The notes under the pieces: model-generated
What the model was told of the DNA's origin: nothing
The model's database searches: none
The model's input: only the letters and a program-made list of their open reading frames with translations
Made by a program: the position numbers and the translations under genes
Assembly: GCA_018830585.1 (NCBI GenBank)
Contig: JAHJSD010000024.1
Coordinates: forward strand, 1 to 40,440
DNA from: Patescibacteria group bacterium
GTDB taxonomy: Bacteria; Patescibacteriota; Microgenomatia; UBA12405; JAHJSD01
Length of the DNA: 40,440 nucleotides
Direction of reading: 5' to 3'
Part shown: positions 32,040-40,366 of the stretch, piece by piece
Numbering within the stretch: position 1 is the stretch's first letter
Layout: every line of letters starts with the position of its first letter

Positions 32040-32192
32040 TTAGCTCTTAGATGACGGTAAAACCTCTCTTGTCAGCTGTCTATTTTTAAAATAGTCCAGT
32101 CTACTCAAGTCTCCCCTGCCCAAAACTACTTCTTTTACCCAATCCTTAGTGGTTCTATCAGTGTTGTACCAGGGGAGCAAGATAGGACGGGG
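32040..32192 (-). pseudogene. Orphan C-terminal gene fragment on the minus strand
   Basis: This is an open stretch of 50 codons, reading LLPWYNTDRTTKDWVKEVV then LGRGDLSRLDYFKNRQL and ending in TAA. It begins at an in-frame stop, has no start codon and no promoter, and looks protein-like. I think it is the tail of a lost gene, carried into this debris region. The family is not assigned. Confidence 0.4.
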
Positions 32193-32228
32193 CTATCTGA
32201 AAAGATGCGATCTTATTTCCCGATAAAA

Positions 32229-32597
32229 TCCGAAAACGGAGTCGCCGCTACTAATAAACTTTTCAATGATAAGAAAATCTGGGAGCTGAAAGGAGAAAAT
32301 ACGAGTTTCGCACTTGCGCACTATAACTGTCATTACTAAGGAGCGCCAGCGACCGCGGCAATCTCGGTTCATTTGCCGCCAGATCGCCACGCTCTCCCGA
32401 TCGAATCGGGATCGCTCGCGATGACAGAAAGTGCGAAACTTATGGAGAAATTAGAAAATGCTTTAGAAAAAGTGGTTGGCAATCTGCTCACCATCGCCCA
32501 CAACCTAAAGCCGTTCATGCCGGAAACCAGTAGAAAAATAGAGGCTACTTTCCTAAAAGGAGAAAAACTCGCTAAGCCCTTGTTTCCAAGAATTTGA
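32229..32597 (+). pseudogene. Duplicated metG 3' end, interrupted by a MITE
   Basis: The sequence matches metG 30734-30954 closely (for example ENALEKVV, NLLTIAHNLKPFMPE, EKLAKPLFPRI), including the stop and eight bases after it. A 145-bp MITE with a 7-bp target duplication splits it. There is no catalytic part. A chimeric frame starting in the MITE (ATG 32421) continues in phase into the fragment for 58 codons. Confidence 0.88.
32299..32443. mobile_element. 145-bp MITE with target-site duplication
   Basis: The ends ATACGAGTTTCGCACTT (32299-32315) and AAGTGCGAAACTTAT (32429-32443) are inverted repeats, and GGAGAAA occurs directly on both sides (32292-32298 and 32444-32450). Comparison with intact metG shows one GGAGAAA at the empty site. 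The interior has nested arms (GGAGCGCCAGCGACCGCGGC, GATCGCCACGCTC, CGATCGAATCGGGATCG). It is related to the core of the 123-bp repeats. Confidence 0.88.
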
Positions 32598-32644
32598 TCT
32601 TGTTCCAATTGATTTCTTCGGTTGCTGGCGTGCTATAATAAAGA

Positions 32645-33004
32645 ATGATCTCGGGGTTTTTGGACAGATTTTCGGAGGGAAGAAGATGGGCACAAGAGTA
32701 TGCATCGGCCGTTAAATTTCTTCAAACTGCTGACCAGCTAATGCTGATACAAGTTCGTTCTGTTGTGCACCCAGGTTATTACCGTGGGCTCGTTGCAGAA
32801 CTAAAGGCCCCATACCCGTTTGTCCAAGCCAGGGGCCAGTCAAGACTCACCAGAACAGTAATAATATTGAGAGCGGAAGGCGCAATTCCCCCAGCCAGGG
32901 AAACTTGTCAAGAAGCCAAAAAGATTGCTTCTCTGCCCGGAAGGAAACTAAGAGAAGAAGCGCTTCAGGCTTATCAAAGGAGATTAACCCCCCCCGTTCG
33001 GTAA
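32645..33004 (+). CDS. Small hypothetical protein
   Basis: The 119 residues are basic and mainly helical, with no membrane segment, for example RFSEGRRWAQEYASAVKFLQ and REEALQAYQRRL. No family is recognised. A perfect TATAAT ends five bases before the ATG, the clearest leaderless-type start in the window, with TTGATT 19 bp further up. This strong promoter supports it as a real gene. It precedes the putative metalloprotease gene on the same strand by 121 bp, and the two may act together (inference). Confidence 0.6.
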   Translation: MISGFLDRFSEGRRWAQEYASAVKFLQTADQLMLIQVRSVVHPGYYRGLVAELKAPYPFVQARGQSRLTRTVIILRAEGAIPPARETCQEAKKIASLPGRKLREEALQAYQRRLTPPVR

Positions 33005-33125
33005 AAAAGCCTAATAAACTTCCTTAGGCCTAATAGGCCAAAGTTTTCGCTATCTTGAATGAAATCCATCCTTTCAATCTTTAGGGCCTAAAAACCGCTA
33101 CTATTATGTTGTAATATTTATCAAG

Positions 33126-33893
33126 ATGACAGAAGAAGCAATGGGCGACGTTGGCCAAAGAATAATCGTCAATCCGGGCAATCTAAATCCCCGTGCAGCA
33201 GAGCCTCTTCCGATTGTAGTCGGAGAATCTTTTCCAGTTTCCAAGGAGGCGCAAAGACTGGTCGAGGCGGGGAGCCACGCTGATTATGGAATATTTTTTG
33301 ACCCTAAAAACCCGCTGGCGAAAAAGAGGGTAGGAGCTTTTTATGATGTTGAACAAAATAATGTGGTGATTATCGTTCCCATCCCAGGCGCAATTACTCA
33401 CGAAATCACCCACGCAAAAGTAAATAATCTCTCTTACGCGGACCAGTCACAATTAGTGCATGAAGTATTCGCAGACAAAGAAAAAGGCTTAGAGACTCTT
33501 TACCGACAACTGGCGAAAACCAGCCCCATTTATAAAATCTCTTTGGGCGGGGATAAAGATTACCTTGACCAACTAGACGCCCGCAGAGTTCAAACAGGCC
33601 ATGGTGCTTGCTACCGGGCAACATTTTCCGCCTGGCAAAATGACTCTTTGGTGCCGGTTTCTGCCATCGCCGTTATTGACGAGCTGCTTGCTTATAACAA
33701 TGATCCGGACGCGGCAATGACTTCGTTTGGAAAGACCGCCAGAGAAATAATCCAAAACTTAGAACCGGAAAAGAGAAGACAGCTAAAAGAAATGGACTTA
33801 ATCGGTTTCTCGCCAAAGAAAATAATTGAAATAATTAAAAAGCTCCTCCAAGCCAAAAGCGGCTCGGGAAAGCCAGAGATAAACTTACTTTAG
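33126..33893 (+). CDS. Putative zinc metalloprotease-like protein (HEITH)
   Basis: The 255 residues have an HExxH signature in AITHEITHAKVN (about residues 91-102), preceded by a strand VVIIVPIPG, as in zincins. Acidic residues downstream (HEVFADKEKG and VIDELLAYNNDPD) could provide the third zinc ligand and a family-specific DELLAY motif. No signal peptide or membrane helix is seen, so it is cytoplasmic or exported by another route. No known peptidase family is assigned. A TAATAT box ends eight bases before the ATG. A catalytic role is inferred from the motif only. Confidence 0.65.
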   Translation: MTEEAMGDVGQRIIVNPGNLNPRAAEPLPIVVGESFPVSKEAQRLVEAGSHADYGIFFDPKNPLAKKRVGAFYDVEQNNVVIIVPIPGAITHEITHAKVNNLSYADQSQLVHEVFADKEKGLETLYRQLAKTSPIYKISLGGDKDYLDQLDARRVQTGHGACYRATFSAWQNDSLVPVSAIAVIDELLAYNNDPDAAMTSFGKTAREIIQNLEPEKRRQLKEMDLIGFSPKKIIEIIKKLLQAKSGSGKPEINLL

Positions 33894-34583
33894 AGACAGC
33901 CTCCGGCAGATTTAGCAGTGAGCTTATTGAATTGTTTAAGATTAAAGGCCCGTCGAAAATTTTTCCTGACTCTCCCCAGCCCTTTCGACGATAATTCGCT
34001 CGATTCTTCTCGATGTTACTCGAAGAATAAAGTCGGAGTCAACACTCCTTTCGGGATTGTCAAATTGCTGATTCCACGGGGATTCTTCACCCGACGTAAC
34101 GTCGGGATCAGAATGACGGAGAAAGTGGGCTTTCGCTTTCTTGGAATAAATAGCCAAAAGTGAAGATGGTCGAATAGTCAGATCGTCAAATAGTCAGACT
34201 GTTGAATTGTTAAACCAATGTTTAACGAGTGGATAAAAATATTTACTGTTCGAGCCTGCCTGCCTGCCGGCAGGCAGGTCGAGAACCATCCTTTAAACGA
34301 ATTCTTCTCGACTCGAGTTTACCCTGAGTTTACCGAAGGGCTCGAAGAATAACCGGTCTAAAATCGTAAATCATAAATCTTAAATCAACTGGTTTCAAAA
34401 CTCTTTACGTCATTGCGAGGAGTGTTAACGACGCGGCAATCTATCTTTAAAAACAAGATCGCCACACTCGCTTCACTCGTTCGCGATGACTTTTGAAACA
34501 GGCTCAATGTTAGTGTTTAATTCAGGATCCCCTAACCGCTCTTTCTTGTTAGAAATTTTCCGGCAACATGCTAGACTGAATTA
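33894..34583. other. Intergenic repeat region upstream of the glycan cassette
   Basis: No convincing gene in 690 bp. It holds degenerate CGAAGAAT/ATTCTTCG repeats (33990-34030), part of a REP-like repeat (34053-34119), a short direct repeat around AATAGTCAGA (34168-34200), a CCTGCCTGCCGGCAGGCAGG palindrome (34258-34277), the second 123-bp repeat (34383-34505), and the start-proximal box TAGACT of the next gene. Confidence 0.65.
34383..34505. repeat. 123-bp MITE-like dispersed repeat, copy 2
   Basis: Same boundaries and about 96% identity to 29017-29139, in the same orientation. It ends 78 bp before a glycosyltransferase gene that appears to lack its first membrane helix. Confidence 0.85.
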
Positions 34584-35888
34584 GTGATCGAAACCCTCTT
34601 CAATACCAGCCTCTGGGGAGACGAAGCTTTCAGCGCGATAGCTTGTCAAAAACCGTTCCTGTCGATGATGCAAGTAGTCTTTAAAGACACCTCGCCACCG
34701 CTGATGTACTTAATTATGTGGCTTTGGTTCAGAATCTTCGGCTCCTCGGAAATAGCCATCAGAAGCCTATCTTTGCTTTTTTATTTAGGAACAACTTTGG
34801 TGGTTTATTTAATCGGTAAAAAACTTTTTGATGTTAAAACCGGTATCATCGCCAGCCTGCTGACCTTTTTTAACCCTTTCCTTTTCCCCTATGCTTTTGA
34901 AGGAAGAATGTATTTCTGTCTGCTGTTTTTTGTCGTCCTTTCGTTTTATTTTCTGGTTTCCGAAAAAAAGACCGGCTATATTCTAAGCGCCGCGGCGGCG
35001 CTTTATTGCCATCATTTTGCCATCTTAGCCGTTTTTTCCCAATTTATTTACCAAGCAATTAAAGTTAAAAAGTTAAATTCCAAAAGTATCAGGGGGGTAG
35101 TCAAGCCGTACCTGTTTATCGCTCTTTTATACCTGCCCTGGATCTACCCTCTCTATCGGCAAACCAAATTGGTTGCCGGAGGGTTCTGGTTAGGAAAACC
35201 GGAATTAAAAGACCTGATAGGAATTTTCTATCACTTTTTAACTCACGAGATAGTCATCAAAGCCCAGAATTTTATTATTATTTTGGCCGCCGCCCTTTTA
35301 GCCCTAAGAAAGTGGCGGAAAAAAGAAATTGCCGACGATCTGTTTTTATTAAGCTGGGCGATACTCCCAGTCTTATTGGCTTTTTTAATTTCCCAAACAA
35401 AACTTTCCATATTCTACGAACGCTATCTCTTGTACTCCGTGCCGCCGATTATGCTGCTTTTGTCTTCAAAAACCAGGAAAATCTCAATCCCTCTGCTCGG
35501 CTTCATCCTGTTAATTTTTATCACCGTTTCCTGGCACTATTTTAGCCACCCGTTTAAGCGGCCGTTTAGGGAATTCGCCGGCTGGGTAAAAAATAACGTT
35601 TCGGCTGACACTTTTATTGCCAATTACAACGGCGGTTCGCATCACCTTTGGGAAACAAAATATTACGGAATTGAAGCGCCGATCTATCTGCCCGAAGGGA
35701 AGTTGCCTTTCTTCGTCGGCACCGCCCAAATGGGACCGGAAGACACTATCCGTAAATTTCCCCAAGAGAGGCCGATTGGGTTGATAAGCAGCGAGGACCC
35801 GGACAACATCAAAATCACTGATTATTGGATTACCGGATACCACAAAGTTGGTTCTCTCTATTTTGTAAGCCTGATCAAAGAGCAATGA
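34584..35888 (+). CDS. GT39-like polyprenyl-P-sugar glycosyltransferase, short N-terminus
   Basis: The 434 residues have the GT-C acidic motif SLWGDEAFS at residues 9-17, then KDTSPPLMYLIMWLWFRIFG, the family's second-loop segment, about nine more hydrophobic helices and a short soluble end. In the superfamily the acidic motif follows a first membrane helix; here only ten residues precede it. An in-frame stop lies four codons upstream of the GTG, so no longer start exists. The protein may be truncated or use a noncanonical topology. A TAGACT box lies six bases before the GTG. It overlaps the next gene by 4 bp (ATGA). Confidence 0.83.
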   Translation: MIETLFNTSLWGDEAFSAIACQKPFLSMMQVVFKDTSPPLMYLIMWLWFRIFGSSEIAIRSLSLLFYLGTTLVVYLIGKKLFDVKTGIIASLLTFFNPFLFPYAFEGRMYFCLLFFVVLSFYFLVSEKKTGYILSAAAALYCHHFAILAVFSQFIYQAIKVKKLNSKSIRGVVKPYLFIALLYLPWIYPLYRQTKLVAGGFWLGKPELKDLIGIFYHFLTHEIVIKAQNFIIILAAALLALRKWRKKEIADDLFLLSWAILPVLLAFLISQTKLSIFYERYLLYSVPPIMLLLSSKTRKISIPLLGFILLIFITVSWHYFSHPFKRPFREFAGWVKNNVSADTFIANYNGGSHHLWETKYYGIEAPIYLPEGKLPFFVGTAQMGPEDTIRKFPQERPIGLISSEDPDNIKITDYWITGYHKVGSLYFVSLIKEQ

Positions 35889-37336
35889 AATGTAAACTTG
35901 ATAAACAAATAGTTTTCCTTTTGTTTTTAAATTTACTTTTATTCCTGCCCAGTCTTTTTGAACCGATTTCCTACGGCGACGAATGTATTTATTTAACCTT
36001 AGGACAGGCACTAAGAAAGGGCTCGGTCTTCTACCGCGATATCCACGACAACAAGCCGCCGCTTCTTTATTTCTTAGCCGCCGCCAGCTTCGGCCGGCTG
36101 TCTTTACTGCGCGCCTTCAATCTGGTTTTTAACCTTTTCCACTTAGGTTTGGTTTATTACTTGGCCAAGAAATTGACCAAAAACCGGCTGGCTTCTTTTT
36201 TCGCGGGCTTATCTTTTACTATTCTTTACCTTCTTTTTGAAGGCAAAACCGCTAACGGGGAAATGTTTATGATGGTGCCGGCCACCTTGGCCGTTTACCT
36301 TCTTTTAGAAGACAAAAAAGCTAAAAATTTCCGGAAAAGCTGTCTAATAGGCTGTTTGTTCGCTATCGGGTTTCTATTTAAAATTCCGCTTGCTTTTGAT
36401 TTTGCCGGCATTATCTTCGCTTATTATTTCCTGCCGCTGAAAAAAATATCATTGGGAAATCTCAGAAAAGTTTTTGGTAACAGACAATTAATTGGCAATC
36501 TTTTAGGCTTTTCAATGCCGATTTTAGCCAGTATTGTTTATTACGCCGCCAAAGGCGCTTTTACTCCTTACGTCCGTTCCGCTCTTTTGCAAAACATCGG
36601 CTATCTTTCTTCCTGGCAGGGAAGCGGCTCCGATTTAATAATCAAATTCGGGCTGACGGCGGCCATTGCCTTAATTATCTTGGTTCTAAGAAAATCTATC
36701 TCTAAAAATTTTGCTTTTTTCGGTCTCTGGTTTGTCTTTGCTCTGTTCGGCGCCTTGCTTTCCGGCCGGCCCTATCCCCATTATTTGATCGAAACAGTGC
36801 CAAGCTTGTCGATTCTGATTGCTCTGGCCTGGTCCGAGAAAAAATTTAAAAACATCGCTATCACAACCGCCGCTTTCGGTCTGCTTTTGACCGGATATTC
36901 CTATTACCGATTCTGGTATTATCCGATTTTGCCCTACTACAAAAACTTTTTCCTTTTTGTCAGCGGCAGGATTAGTCAAAAACAATATCTCAGTTTTTGG
37001 GGAGAAAAAACGGCCAATGATTACCGCTTGGCCCGGCTGATTAAAGAGCATACTTTACCAACAGAGCCTGTTTTTATCTGGGGAGACGGAGCCTGCGCTT
37101 ACGCCATTGCCGACCGGCTGCCAACAGGCAAATATACCGTCAATTACCATATTTTCGACTTTAACGGCTTTGAAGAAACATTAAACTCAATCAAAGATAA
37201 AAAACCAAAAGTAATCGTAAAGCTCAACGGCGAAAAAACGGTCTGGCCGGAATTGAATCAGTTACTATTCAAAGACTACCGGCTTTTTCTCTATCCCGAA
37301 ATCTCCGACCGGGTCTTTCTGCTCAAACGAAATTGA
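35885..37336 (+). CDS. GT39-like polyprenyl-P-sugar glycosyltransferase
   Basis: The 483 residues start at the ATG of an ATGA overlap with the upstream gene, giving a normal first helix (about 8-24). SYGDECIYL (acidic motif) and HDNKPPLLYFLAAASFG, a typical substrate-loop motif, follow. About ten more hydrophobic segments and a C-terminal soluble part with FIWGDGACAYAIADRLPTG are seen. Coupled translation with the preceding gene suggests that they work on the same polymer or as a pair. Acceptor and sugar are unknown. A start 20 codons upstream is possible but would overlap the previous gene by 64 bp. Confidence 0.86.
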   Translation: MKCKLDKQIVFLLFLNLLLFLPSLFEPISYGDECIYLTLGQALRKGSVFYRDIHDNKPPLLYFLAAASFGRLSLLRAFNLVFNLFHLGLVYYLAKKLTKNRLASFFAGLSFTILYLLFEGKTANGEMFMMVPATLAVYLLLEDKKAKNFRKSCLIGCLFAIGFLFKIPLAFDFAGIIFAYYFLPLKKISLGNLRKVFGNRQLIGNLLGFSMPILASIVYYAAKGAFTPYVRSALLQNIGYLSSWQGSGSDLIIKFGLTAAIALIILVLRKSISKNFAFFGLWFVFALFGALLSGRPYPHYLIETVPSLSILIALAWSEKKFKNIAITTAAFGLLLTGYSYYRFWYYPILPYYKNFFLFVSGRISQKQYLSFWGEKTANDYRLARLIKEHTLPTEPVFIWGDGACAYAIADRLPTGKYTVNYHIFDFNGFEETLNSIKDKKPKVIVKLNGEKTVWPELNQLLFKDYRLFLYPEISDRVFLLKRN

Positions 37337-37382
37337 GGCAATTGAATACCTTAAATAAGCCTTAGATGATAAAATAGCTTCG

Positions 37383-38891
37383 ATGGAACGAGTTTGGAAT
37401 AGCCGCCGGTTTTATCGGTTTCTGGAAATGATTCCCGGGTTGCTTTCCTGGAATGTGATTCTTTTCCTTGTCTGGGGATCGCTGCTGATACCCAGGGTAG
37501 TTGCCTATTTCGTGATCGCCTTCCTGATCTTTTGGCTTTATCAGTCTTTCAAATCCGCTATCCTCAGTATTCAAGGATTCTGGCAAATAAAAAAAGCTCA
37601 GAAAATCAACTGGCGCCAAAGGTATCTTTCCGAAAAGAAAGACCAAAAAGGCTGGCTCAGCTGGAAAAAAATAAAACACATTATCATTATCCCCACCTAC
37701 AAGGAGCCTCTCAGCGTTTTATCTAAAAATTTAGATTGTCTATCCGGACAAAAAGGCGTTAGTTTTGAAAAACTAACCGTAGTTTTGGCCATGGAAAAAA
37801 GAGACCCGAATTGCCGATTAATCGCGGAAGAGGTTGTTGAAAAGTATCAAAACCGTTTCGGCAGGCTGGTGGTCACTTATCACCCTCCGGATATCACCGG
37901 AGAGATAAAAGGCAAGGCTTCAAATGAAGCTTGGGCTGCCAAAGAAATCAAAAAGATCTTGATCGACCGGGAGGGGGGCGACATAAATTATTTCACTATC
38001 ACCAGTTCCGATGCCGACACTTGCTTTCACCCCAAACACTTTTCCGCTCTCAGCTATTACTTCGCCAAAAACAGAAAAAGATACCTTAGATTCTGGCAAT
38101 CGCCGATCCTTTTTTACAACAACCTTGACCGGGTTCCGGCGCCGGTAAGAATTGTCAGCATTATCGGTAATATTATTCACATCGGCCAACTTAAAGACCC
38201 AAGCGGGCTCCTTTTTAACCAATCATCTTACTCGCTTTCACTTAAGCTATTAGATGAGGCCGGCTACTGGGATACCGACATCATACCCGAAGATTGGCAT
38301 TTATTTTTACAAGCCTTTTTTACTAAGGAAGGCAAGGTTGGGGTAGTGCCCATTTTTCTGCCTACCAATATGGATGCGCCGGAGGGGAAAACTCCGTTTG
38401 AAGCGATCAAAAACCGATACCTTCAATGCCAGCGCCACGCCTGGGGAGCGACCGACATTCCTTACACCATCATCCAGGCTAAAAAACACCCCGAGATACC
38501 GTTGGTTTTAAGACTGCTTAGGATTTATAAACTGCTTGAAGCTCATTTTATCTGGTCAACCAACTGGTTTATCCTATCCCTCGGAGCCTCCTTGCCGCCA
38601 ATATTAAACCCCAAGTTTTTCCAAACTTCTTTCGGCTACAATCTGCCTAAGTTTTCACAAACGATTTTGACCGTCTGCCTGCTGGCTTTATTGGTAATCA
38701 TAGTTTTGGATTGGAAACTGGACCCTAAAAAAAACAAAGGTCTTTCTTTTTTCAAAAAAATTATTTATCTGATCCAATGGTTTCTGATGCCGGTGGCGAC
38801 CTTATTTATGTCTGTCTTGCCGGGACTGCACGCGCAAACCAAACTTCTTTTCGGAAAACGCTTAGAATACTTAGTTACTAAAAAATATTAA
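37383..38891 (+). CDS. Membrane-bound family 2 glycosyltransferase
   Basis: The 502 residues have two N-terminal helices (about 21-54), then a GT-A catalytic domain: IIIPTYKEP, SSDADT (DxD-type at 210-212), PEDWHLFL (general base Asp/Glu region, 303-304) and QCQRHAWG, corresponding to the QxxRW region of processive synthases. Three or four C-terminal helices follow. This layout resembles cellulose/hyaluronan-synthase-like enzymes that make or export polymer, although a single-addition role cannot be excluded. TAAAAT ends seven bases before the ATG with no Shine-Dalgarno. Confidence 0.87.
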   Translation: MERVWNSRRFYRFLEMIPGLLSWNVILFLVWGSLLIPRVVAYFVIAFLIFWLYQSFKSAILSIQGFWQIKKAQKINWRQRYLSEKKDQKGWLSWKKIKHIIIIPTYKEPLSVLSKNLDCLSGQKGVSFEKLTVVLAMEKRDPNCRLIAEEVVEKYQNRFGRLVVTYHPPDITGEIKGKASNEAWAAKEIKKILIDREGGDINYFTITSSDADTCFHPKHFSALSYYFAKNRKRYLRFWQSPILFYNNLDRVPAPVRIVSIIGNIIHIGQLKDPSGLLFNQSSYSLSLKLLDEAGYWDTDIIPEDWHLFLQAFFTKEGKVGVVPIFLPTNMDAPEGKTPFEAIKNRYLQCQRHAWGATDIPYTIIQAKKHPEIPLVLRLLRIYKLLEAHFIWSTNWFILSLGASLPPILNPKFFQTSFGYNLPKFSQTILTVCLLALLVIIVLDWKLDPKKNKGLSFFKKIIYLIQWFLMPVATLFMSVLPGLHAQTKLLFGKRLEYLVTKKY

Positions 38892-38909
38892 TCCGGTAAA
38901 AACAAAATC

Positions 38910-39311
38910 ATGGAAAAAACATCACTGGCAAAAACCTTACGGTACGGACTGCTTTCCTCTTTGGCAAATTTAGGCAGTCTCTGGATAGTAAAAACTATCC
39001 GTCACTCGATCGAAACCTGTTTAGTGCTGATAATTCTTCAGATCGGCGCAATTTGGCTTTCCTACCCAAATCTGCCAAGCGAGGTGCCTCTTTACTACAG
39101 TCTGCCTTGGGGCAGAGCCCAATTGGTTCCATCTTCGTCACTCTTTTATCTGCCCGGTTTATCGTTAGCGGTTCTGACCATCAACATAATTTTGGCCCTG
39201 CCTTTTATTAAATCGGAAAAGTTTTTAAGCATTTGCCTCCTTTGGACCAGCGGTTTATTTTCTCTTTTTTGTTTGATTACCTTGGCCAAAATTATTATTT
39301 TAATCAGCTAA
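38910..39311 (+). CDS. Small three-helix membrane protein of the glycan cassette
   Basis: The 133 residues have three hydrophobic segments (about 34-52, 80-99, 106-130) and a conserved-looking loop PNLPSEVPLYYSLPWGRAQL between the first two. The loop pattern (PLYYSxPWG) occurs in CPR membrane proteins of unknown function as I recall; I cannot verify this here. It begins 18 bp after the GT2 gene, and the next gene starts two bases after its stop, so it belongs to the operon. Confidence 0.65.
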   Translation: MEKTSLAKTLRYGLLSSLANLGSLWIVKTIRHSIETCLVLIILQIGAIWLSYPNLPSEVPLYYSLPWGRAQLVPSSSLFYLPGLSLAVLTINIILALPFIKSEKFLSICLLWTSGLFSLFCLITLAKIIILIS

Positions 39312-39313
39312 AA

Positions 39314-40366
39314 ATGCTTTCATTGCTAATTTTCCCCTGTCTGACTTCATTATTTCTCTCTTTGGTTATCACTCCGGTTGTGATCGCTGTTTTTAAAAAG
39401 AAAGGCTGGGTCGACAAATCAAAAAACAAAGAGCACCCAAAACACATCCACACTAAACCGGTGCCAAGAGGCGGCGGAATCAGCATCTTTCTGGCCGTGT
39501 TGGTAACCGCGCTTATTTTTTTAACTCCGGATAAACATCTTAAGGCGATTTTTTTTGCCGCGTCAATCACTTTACTGGTCGGGGTAGTTGATGACTTATT
39601 TAATATCAACCCTTATTTAAGAATTTTAACCAATTCAATCGCCGCCCTGATCATTATCAACTCCGGAATAAAAGTAGATTATCTAACCAATCCGTTCGGC
39701 GGCATTTTAGATTTAAAAAAATATTTAGGTCCGTTTTTCCTGCCGGATATTATTACTTTAGTCTGGATTCTCTGGTGCATTAACGTAGTTGGCTGGTCTG
39801 CCGGAGTAGACGGGCAACTGCCCGGTTTTGTTTCGATCACCGGCTTTGTTATCGGCCTGCTTAGCCTGCGCTTTTCACAGGATATTACCCAGTGGCCGGT
39901 GATTGTTTTAGCCGGAGCAGTCAGCGGGGCTTATTTAGGGTTTCTGCCTTTTAATTTTCACCCTCAAAAAATCATGCCCGGCTACAGCGGTAAAAGTTTG
40001 GCCGGGCTCTTAATTGCAATTTTAGCGATACTTTCCGGAGCCAAGCTTGCCACGGTAATCCTAACTTTGGGAATACCGATGTTGGACGGTCTTTGGGCGA
40101 TTATCAGAAGAACAACCCGGGGCAGAATGCCGGTTTGGGGCGACGCGGAGCACCTCCACCATCTTCTTTTAAAAGTCGGGGTTAATAAACCATTAATCGC
40201 GATAATCTACTGGCTTTTTTCGGCAACTTTAGGCGCGATAGTGCTTCAACTAAACAGCAAGCAAAAAATCTGGGCTCTGCTTATGGTCGCCACCGGGTTT
40301 ATCGCCTTAGTGCTTAATTTGAAAAAGCTGATCAGAAAGAAATGTCACTCGAATTTTTCCGCGTAA
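39314..40366 (+). CDS. WecA/TagO/MraY-superfamily polyprenyl-phosphate sugar-phosphate transferase (variant)
   Basis: The 350 residues contain HTKPVPRGGGISI, VGVVDDLFNINP (the Asp pair that binds magnesium), INVVGWSAGVDGQLPG, RTTRGRMPVWGDAEHLHHLL (His-rich loop) and about ten membrane helices. This places it with WecA/TagO/RgpG, which transfer GlcNAc-1-P or a similar sugar to undecaprenyl phosphate. The motif normally NAxNLxDGLDGLA is altered, and the third catalytic motif (usually MGDxGS) reads MPGYSGKS, without Asp. The ATG at 39314 is chosen because homology begins there and the previous stop ends at 39311. Its 3' end overlaps a convergent gene by 22 bp. Confidence 0.87.
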   Translation: MLSLLIFPCLTSLFLSLVITPVVIAVFKKKGWVDKSKNKEHPKHIHTKPVPRGGGISIFLAVLVTALIFLTPDKHLKAIFFAASITLLVGVVDDLFNINPYLRILTNSIAALIIINSGIKVDYLTNPFGGILDLKKYLGPFFLPDIITLVWILWCINVVGWSAGVDGQLPGFVSITGFVIGLLSLRFSQDITQWPVIVLAGAVSGAYLGFLPFNFHPQKIMPGYSGKSLAGLLIAILAILSGAKLATVILTLGIPMLDGLWAIIRRTTRGRMPVWGDAEHLHHLLLKVGVNKPLIAIIYWLFSATLGAIVLQLNSKQKIWALLMVATGFIALVLNLKKLIRKKCHSNFSA

